The translations under genes were made by a program, and so were the position numbers. A stretch of DNA of 64,000 nt from Paroedura picta. Its lineage: Eukaryota; Chordata; Lepidosauria; Squamata; Gekkonidae. Below are positions 61,701 through 64,000 of this stretch, in pieces. The number at the start of each line of letters is the position of its first letter. Within the stretch, counting starts at the first letter, position 1. The stretch lies in the NCBI RefSeq assembly GCF_049243985.1, contig NC_135382.1:25217490-25281489 (forward strand), in the 5' to 3' direction. The notes beneath the pieces were generated by a model. That model was given only the letters and a program-made list of their open reading frames with translations, ran no database searches and was not told the origin of the DNA.

Positions 61701-63519
61701 TGAGGAAACACCTGTCTCCTTATTCTTCGTTCTGCAGGTTTGAATCTGCTGGTGGTTCCCAGCCCTTGGGAAGGACACCTGGCCCCAAGCTGGTGGAATG
61801 AGCTCCCAGAAGAGCTGAGGGCCCTGATGGAGCTTTCATGGTTCCTCAGGGCCTGCAAGATGGAGCTCTTCCACCAGGCATTTGGTTGCAGCCAAGTTGT
61901 GGAAGACTTAGGGTACTTCCTCAGGATGCCCCAAACAGCTAGGGCAAGAGGCAGGCTGGCGGTGGGTGTAAAGGTGACGGACTGGTGAGGGCGGGGAAGG
62001 AGTAAGATTGGTTATGCTGCGGGGGAAATTCTGTAATTTTATCAATGTTTTACTGGTGTTTTTATTGCAAACCGACAAGAGCCAGCTTAGCCCAGGAGTG
62101 GCGGTTAATAGATTTAAATAATAAATAAAAATAATAAATGAAGGCACAAAGCTTCCGTCTCTCGTCTGATATGAAGTCCTTGCAGTGGGCAGAGAGACTT
62201 GGTCATGTGTCCGTTTGCTTCCTCCATACAAAAAAAAAAAATGATTCCAGGAATGAAGTGTGGATCGGCAGTGTGCAGGATAGCTCCCCGGGTACCTTCC
62301 CTTTGTTTGGCATAATAGTGAAAGCTTCCCATTCCTGCTTTACATGTGAGTGAACAATAGAATCATAGAATCATAGAGTTGGAAGGGGCCATAGAGGCCA
62401 TCTAGTCCAACCCCCCTGCTCAATGCAGGATCAGCCCAAAGCATCCTAAAGCATCCAAGAAAAGTGTGTATCCAACCTTTGCTTGAAGACTCCCAGTGAG
62501 GGAGAGCTCACCACCTCCTTAGGCAGCCTATTCCACTGCTGAACTACTCTGACTGTGAAAGTTTTTTTCCTGATAAATAGCACCCTCCACCTCATCCCTC
62601 TTCTGTTTTCGTTTTGTCCCAAGCTGAGAGAGTTAATGCTGACCACTCTGTCGGCTGTCAACGTATCATCCCTGCAGACAGCTCTCCAGATGTCCGAGGT
62701 GCTCAAAGACATCACTTTCAGGAGCGAAGAGCTTTCTTCCTCGGCACAGGTGATGCATATCTCTGATCAGGTACATGGAGTCATTGCCGTGCAGCCCGTG
62801 GACTATTGATATAGGAATCTGGCATGTGACGGTAACCTTTGGAGAAGGAAAAATGGTGGATTCCAAACCCCATGAGAATTTGAAAGGTGGGGGTTTTCTC
62901 AGCCAAGTGGGGAACTTGTGATCTACGTTATGATGTCACAATACCATGCAACTAATTGGACTGGCCACTTCACAAAGCCTATTCAGAGCAAGGGAATAAC
63001 TGCTCAAGGTTATGGGCCCCTTCTCATAGTGTGGGGAGAGAGTGATAAAACAGAATTAAATATGCTTCAGAAGGTTATTTACCTAAGTTCTGAGTATGGA
63101 ACAAGTAACCTTCAGGTGGCAAAAGGAGATCATTTCCCCAGCCTTTGAGCTGGATTTGACCTATGAGCTGGATTTGAACCTGGCAGCATCATGCACGTGC
63201 TCTACCAATGACCTATGGTTCCTCCACCCACATCCATCTTCCCTTAGCTTTAGCAAGGATGAGATTATCATAGTCACAAGATCCATCATGCAAGCAAAGA
63301 ACTGTGCAGAGATACTGGATTTCTTGTCCTTTCCAGGTGGAAGCTGGTGATACTCTGAAGGATGTCAGCGAATCCTTGCTGGTTGTCACCCCGGAAGATG
63401 GAGAGGATGACCAGAAGCGCAAGGATGCTGCCACATACCTGTTCCATGCAGTGAACAATGTTCTCAAGGCTACAGTGCAGAACAGGACAGAGGTGGCTTC
63501 TACCCCGGAATTCAAGCAG
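41621..63519 (+). CDS. PKD1L2: Polycystin-1-like 2, N-terminal 18 coding exons (partial, continues past the window)
   Basis: The family consists of large 11-transmembrane polycystin-1-like proteins with a long extracellular front, a GPS site and a cytosolic PLAT domain. The window codes 1040 residues in 18 GT/AG exons with consistent phases and no stop. In order: a signal peptide (about 1-16), a C-type lectin domain (about 28-153; C28, C39, W55, C56, WWIGI at 85-89), a SUEL galactose-binding lectin (about 160-254), a PKD domain (about 260-350, with [20 protein letters not shown]), a second PKD-like stretch, then a cysteine-rich REJ-type region from about 560 and a helical, Ser/Gln-rich stretch (about 870-1040). 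Many exons align closely to human PKD1L2 as I recall it. GPS, PLAT and membrane segments are beyond 64000. PKD1L3 is unlikely, since the SUEL domain and BCO1 neighbour point to PKD1L2. The start is the only in-frame ATG before the signal peptide. Confidence 0.94.
42003..42205 (+). repeat. tRNA-Ala(TGC)-derived SINE
   Basis: The head resembles tRNA-Ala: GTGGCTCAGTGATAGAAC, CTGCTTTGCAAGCAG anticodon arm with TGC, and GGTTCAATC B-box. The body follows (AGTCTGAGTAGACAATACTC; GGTCTGATTCATTACAAAAG). It sits about 80 bp after PKD1L2 exon 1. It is a SINE, not a tRNA gene. Confidence 0.8.
42206..42580 (+). repeat. Sauria-like SINE fragments
   Basis: The head GAGAACCAGCTTTGTGTAAT and GGAACCTGTTCAAATCC at 42206-42275, and a detached tail GGAAGGCAATGGAAAACCAT near 42493-42570. 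Confidence 0.45.
42747..42911 (+). CDS. PKD1L2: PKD1L2 coding exon 2 (end of C-type lectin domain)
   Basis: The exon is 165 nt, phases 1 to 1. It encodes [13 protein letters not shown] and the closing cysteines up to FDFICEF. The usual EPN and WND calcium triads of sugar-binding lectins are not visible. Confidence 0.94.
43395..43590 (+). repeat. 5S-rRNA-derived SINE
   Basis: CCTGATTGATCAGATCTCAG, TTGTATTTGGATGGGAGGCA, GGCAAAGGCAACCCACCTCC and CTTGCCTTGGAAACCCTATG. Confidence 0.82.
43600..44970. other. PKD1L2 intron 2 sequence, nothing recognised
   Basis: No repeat family or coding likeness was identified apart from ordinary intron sequence. Confidence 0.45.
44974..45240 (+). repeat. Full-length Sauria-type SINE
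   Basis: GCCAGCTTGGTGTAGTTGTT head, GGGTTTGATTCTTCACTCCT, CACCTCCCTCACAGGTTGTC tail and AACCACCTCTTCTTA end. It ends about 155 bp before exon 3. Confidence 0.88.
45396..45581 (+). CDS. PKD1L2: PKD1L2 coding exon 3 (SUEL lectin, first part)
   Basis: The exon is 186 nt, phases 1 to 1. It encodes [24 protein letters not shown] and [12 protein letters not shown], matching the rhamnose/galactose-binding SUEL lectin of PKD1L2. Confidence 0.95.
45603..45665. repeat. hAT-type element fragment
   Basis: CAGTCCCCAACATGGCGCCC followed by TTTTCTGGCATTTTTAGAGA; kin to 25698 and 31672. Confidence 0.4.
46221..46331 (+). CDS. PKD1L2: PKD1L2 coding exon 4 (SUEL lectin, second part)
   Basis: The exon is 111 nt, phases 1 to 1. 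It encodes [20 protein letters not shown] and [10 protein letters not shown], the conserved C-terminal SUEL signature. Confidence 0.95.
46595..46742 (+). CDS. PKD1L2: PKD1L2 coding exon 5
   Basis: The exon is 148 nt, phases 1 to 2. It encodes [20 protein letters not shown], then [17 protein letters not shown], the start of the PKD domain. Confidence 0.94.
46831..46850. repeat. (GTTT)n short tandem repeat
   Basis: Four GTTT-type units in PKD1L2 intron 5. Confidence 0.8.
46998..47180 (+). repeat. 5S-rRNA-derived SINE, diverged
   Basis: GCTTGGAAGCGAAGCAAGGC, ATACTTGGATGAAAAGCCC, TAACAGCAAACCACCTC and TTCGCCTTGAAACC. Confidence 0.7.
47417..47646 (+). CDS. PKD1L2: PKD1L2 coding exon 6 (PKD domain)
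   Basis: The exon is 230 nt, phases 2 to 1. It encodes [20 protein letters not shown], then [19 protein letters not shown], and WIQVALNGG at the end. The donor is GTCAGA, a valid GT but weaker than the others. Confidence 0.93.
47822..48080 (+). repeat. Full-length Sauria-type SINE, young-looking
   Basis: GAGCCAGCTTGGTGTCGTGG head, CCGGGTTTGATTTCCCGCTC, CTCACCCACCTCACAGGGTG tail, AGAGAAAAGCGGTATATAAG and a CAACTCTTCTTA end. Confidence 0.9.
48417..48821 (+). CDS. PKD1L2: PKD1L2 coding exon 7
   Basis: This is the largest exon here, 405 nt with phases 1 to 1. It encodes several N-glycosylation sequons and [20 protein letters not shown], aligning to the second PKD-like stretch of human PKD1L2. 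The open frame reads on past the donor for about 120 nt, but GTACTG at 48822 fits the alignment. Confidence 0.92.
49242..49515 (+). repeat. tRNA-derived SINE (GAGCCTCTTGTGGCGCAGAG family)
   Basis: A-box-like TGGCGCAGAGTGGTAAGGC, B-box-like GGGAGTTCAATCCCAGC, body CCCAGCTTGCTGGGGGGTAA, GAAAACGCTAGAGGGCATCC and the CTTTACCTTTTT tail. Confidence 0.85.
50028..50237. repeat. Long imperfect foldback (inverted repeat)
   Basis: Left arm 50028-50124 and right arm 50131-50237 are reverse complements with about 90 percent match by eye, around a 6-base loop ATCTAA. The right arm has a 10-bp local duplication (TTTATATAGT). It is AT-rich and lies about 130 bp before PKD1L2 exon 8. No target duplication or family was recognised. 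Confidence 0.85.
50367..50456 (+). CDS. PKD1L2: PKD1L2 coding exon 8
   Basis: The exon is 90 nt, phases 1 to 1. It encodes [20 protein letters not shown], matching the human GTFLVTMLVRNAFSN segment. Confidence 0.93.
51357..51492. mobile_element. hAT MITE with replaced inner right arm (CTATAGAT flanks)
   Basis: Both ends and the perfect 8-bp flanks CTATAGAT (51349-51356, 51493-51500) match the family. The inner part of the right arm is replaced by unrelated CAGCTATATACACACCCACC-like sequence, yet the length stays 136 bp. Confidence 0.9.
51560..51655 (-). mobile_element. CR1 LINE 3'-end fragment
   Basis: TAGAATCATAGAGTTGGAAG, GGCCATACAGGCCATCTAGT and CAGGATCAGCCCAAAGCATC. It ends about 50 bp before exon 9. 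Confidence 0.85.
51708..51751 (+). CDS. PKD1L2: PKD1L2 coding exon 9 (mini-exon)
   Basis: This 44-nt exon, phases 1 to 0, encodes [15 protein letters not shown], a variable linker. It is the least conserved call; phase continuity with exons 8 and 10 and a GTGAGT donor support it. Confidence 0.78.
52100..52827. mobile_element. Possible nonautonomous element with AGGGATGTGCA ends
   Basis: AGGGATGTGCA at the left and TGCACATCCCT at the right are perfect 11-bp inverted ends about 730 bp apart. A poly-G run lies at about 52258-52270. The family and target duplication are unclear. Confidence 0.45.
52936..53053 (+). CDS. PKD1L2: PKD1L2 coding exon 10
   Basis: The exon is 118 nt, phases 0 to 1. It encodes [19 protein letters not shown], matching the human TLGWPDND...WSCG segment at the start of the REJ-type region. 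Confidence 0.92.
53280..53390 (+). repeat. Sauria-type SINE tail
   Basis: AGCCTCATGGTGTCTGTTGT, GATTATAAACCACTCTGAGA and TATAAAAACCAACTCTTC. Confidence 0.7.
53825..54032 (+). CDS. PKD1L2: PKD1L2 coding exon 11
   Basis: The exon is 208 nt, phases 1 to 2. It encodes [20 protein letters not shown] and [17 protein letters not shown], aligning well to human PKD1L2. Confidence 0.94.
54156..54276 (+). CDS. PKD1L2: PKD1L2 coding exon 12
   Basis: The exon is 121 nt, phases 2 to 0. It encodes [18 protein letters not shown] and [12 protein letters not shown]. The intron before it is only about 120 bp. Confidence 0.94.
55082..55223 (+). CDS. PKD1L2: PKD1L2 coding exon 13
   Basis: The exon is 142 nt, phases 0 to 1. 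It encodes [20 protein letters not shown], then [16 protein letters not shown], matching human. Confidence 0.94.
55276..56178. mobile_element. Unclassified CpG-rich DNA element, 897 bp, with inverted ends and ACA flanks
   Basis: The element spans 55279-56175. The left end GGGCCATTTCGCACGG and right end CCGTGCGAAAAGGCCC-like sequence are inverted, with ACA on both sides (55276-55278, 56176-56178). It has many CpGs, repeated CTGCAACA-type motifs and a perfect hairpin CAACGAATCTA/TAGATTCGTTG (about 55860-55883). No transposase is coded. The 3-bp flank is compatible with a Harbinger-like or other 3-bp class, but not TWA. It lies in PKD1L2 intron 13. Confidence 0.75.
56473..56608. mobile_element. 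Palindromic hAT MITE with perfect 8-bp flanks (CTTTAAAT)
   Basis: The copy is 136 bp of the AACCTGTGGTCC subfamily; both flanks (56465-56472, 56609-56616) are CTTTAAAT. PKD1L2 intron 13. Confidence 0.96.
57051..57251 (+). CDS. PKD1L2: PKD1L2 coding exon 14
   Basis: The exon is 201 nt, phases 1 to 1. It encodes [20 protein letters not shown], then [16 protein letters not shown]. Confidence 0.94.
57570..57770 (+). repeat. 5S-rRNA-derived SINE, diverged
   Basis: GACCTGGATGGCCCAGGTTG, GTCAGATCTTGGAAACTATG, GGGTGGCAACAGCAAACTAA and TTGACAACCCTGTGAGATTG. Confidence 0.72.
57851..57986. mobile_element. Palindromic hAT MITE with perfect 8-bp flanks (CATTAGAT)
   Basis: The copy is 136 bp of the AACTGCGGCC subfamily, the arms an apparent perfect inverted repeat. 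Flanks 57843-57850 and 57987-57994 are both CATTAGAT. It is about 60 bp from exon 15. Confidence 0.97.
58049..58194 (+). CDS. PKD1L2: PKD1L2 coding exon 15
   Basis: The exon is 146 nt, phases 1 to 0. It encodes [20 protein letters not shown] and [20 protein letters not shown], matching human SVYLPLGEE and the following strand. Confidence 0.94.
58633..58709. repeat. (ACT)n/(AGT)n switch microsatellite
   Basis: A short ACT run flips at CTAG into about 24 AGT-type triplets. It is next to a hAT MITE in PKD1L2 intron 15. Confidence 0.95.
58765..58900. mobile_element. Palindromic hAT MITE with perfect 8-bp flanks (CTGTAAAG)
   Basis: The copy is 136 bp of the AACCTGTGGTCC subfamily; flanks 58757-58764 and 58901-58908 are CTGTAAAG. 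Confidence 0.96.
59629..60125 (-). mobile_element. CR1 LINE 3' end, split by a MITE
   Basis: AGAATTATAGAACCATAGAG, GGCCGCACAGGCCATCTAAT, CACCTCCTTAGGCAGCC and TTCTCCAGGCTGAACATTCC in reverse. The CR1 body is interrupted at 59702-59808 by a short hAT MITE, which is therefore younger. Confidence 0.88.
59702..59800. mobile_element. Shortened hAT MITE nested in CR1 (GCCTAAAG flanks)
   Basis: The copy is 99 bp, having lost most of the left arm. Flanks GCCTAAAG (59694-59701, 59801-59808) match perfectly and have a central TA. Confidence 0.9.
60531..60560. repeat. (CA)n microsatellite
   Basis: Two CA runs broken by a single T in PKD1L2 intron 15. Confidence 0.9.
60834..61028 (+). CDS. PKD1L2: PKD1L2 coding exon 16
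   Basis: The exon is 195 nt, phases 0 to 0. It encodes [18 protein letters not shown], matching the human LLQLAKAVSSMLNQE segment; predicted helical. The donor is GTCAGG. Confidence 0.9.
61600..62130 (+). mobile_element. L2-like LINE ORF2 C-terminus and 3' end
   Basis: Plus frames read [20 protein letters not shown], then [23 protein letters not shown] and [14 protein letters not shown], the L2 ORF2 tail with frame breaks. The 3' UTR has GAGCCAGCTTAGCCCAGGAG and an AATAAATAAAAATAATAAA end. Confidence 0.82.
62358..62580 (-). mobile_element. CR1 LINE 3' end with ORF2 tail
   Basis: In reverse it codes [20 protein letters not shown], then the 3' UTR and octamer end. It stops about 45 bp before the exon 17 acceptor of PKD1L2. 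Confidence 0.88.
62624..62749 (+). CDS. PKD1L2: PKD1L2 coding exon 17
   Basis: The exon is 126 nt, phases 0 to 0. It encodes [20 protein letters not shown], then [17 protein letters not shown]1 LINE remnant ends about 45 bp before the acceptor. Confidence 0.9.
63337..63519 (+). CDS. PKD1L2: PKD1L2 coding exon 18
   Basis: The exon is 183 nt, phases 0 to 0. It encodes [20 protein letters not shown], then [13 protein letters not shown], matching human PEDQRRQAATRDLFQAVGSV. It is the last exon visible before the window ends. Confidence 0.92.
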
Positions 63520-64000
63520 GTGTGAGCTTTCTTTTCTGTATACTTAGCAATGCTAATAAGACCAAGACCTGTGACACATTAAAAGAATGGTGTCCTGCAG
63601 TGTGAGCATTGATAAGGATCATTTTCCTGCTTACAAAATGGATTTGCTTCAGAAGTTTCCCAACACTGCCTCTGCAAATATTGGGAGATTTGCGGGAGGG
63701 CAGAGTTTGTGGAGGATGTGATGTCACTTCTGGTGCTGCTCTAGGCTGCCTCTAGTCTCTATGTTTTTTAGTGGGCAAATTCCTAGAGTGTCAGTTTGGG
63801 GAAGACATTTTTACTCTCACTCCTCAGGGTAAGTAAATGGGGACAGGAGGCTGGTAAATCTCCAATTCCGGGGGGTATATGGTAGGCCTATTGCCCCAGA
63901 AGCAGCAACCTGCTATTTCTACAGCATAAAACTTGGGTTTCAGTTCCAATGACTCAGTCCTAATTTCATGATGGAACGATCATGCCTCCACCACATAACG

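Noticed and set aside
61424-61988. Host gene in the plus-strand frames
   Set aside because: The residues match the L2 LINE ORF2 tail and the frame is broken; it lies in PKD1L2 intron 16.
41621-63519. PKD1L3 or PKD1 as the identity of the plus-strand gene
   Set aside because: PKD1 starts with leucine-rich repeats and PKD1L3 lacks the SUEL domain as I recall it; C-type lectin plus SUEL plus the BCO1 neighbour fits PKD1L2.

Overview
This is a vertebrate nuclear window, most likely from a lizard and plausibly a gekkotan. The case rests on two spliced genes that read as sauropsid orthologues and on dense Sauria-type SINEs, 5S-rRNA-derived SINEs, CR1 and L2 LINE remnants and hAT MITEs. The species call is inference; the reptile call is firm.

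Region 1 (about 3.9-37.8 kb, minus strand) holds the whole coding part of BCO1, beta-carotene 15,15'-dioxygenase. I traced it as 11 coding exons with GT/AG junctions and matching phases, giving 563 codons before the stop and all four iron-binding histidines. Its introns are full of repeats. Intron 7 holds a very young Ty3/gypsy element of Mag-like type (13039-17908), with LTRs that look identical and a perfect 5-bp target duplication.

Region 2 (37.8-41.6 kb) is a divergent intergenic stretch of about 3.8 kb. It carries a GC-rich BCO1 5' end, a perfect 13-bp inverted-repeat nuclear-receptor core about 230 bp before the BCO1 start codon, and a TATA-like box about 300 bp before the other gene.

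Region 3 (41.6-64 kb, plus strand) holds the first 18 coding exons (1040 codons, open throughout) of PKD1L2, a polycystin-1-like membrane protein. Signal peptide, C-type lectin, SUEL/galactose-binding lectin, PKD and REJ-type extracellular parts are present. The GPS, PLAT and transmembrane parts lie beyond the right edge. The head-to-head BCO1/PKD1L2 layout is the one known in mammals, which supports both names.

The mobile-element layer is the most informative part. It includes at least ten short, almost fully palindromic hAT MITEs of about 136 bp, whose 8-bp target duplications all have a central TA (the Buster-type hAT signature); nested insertions (MITE in CR1, CR1 in 5S SINE); an unclassified 897-bp CpG-rich element with terminal inverted repeats and ACA flanks; a 210-bp foldback; an exact 64-bp duplication below BCO1; and three microsatellites that switch from ACT to AGT at a CTAG centre. 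I found no bacterial or phage-type system and no functional RNA gene.
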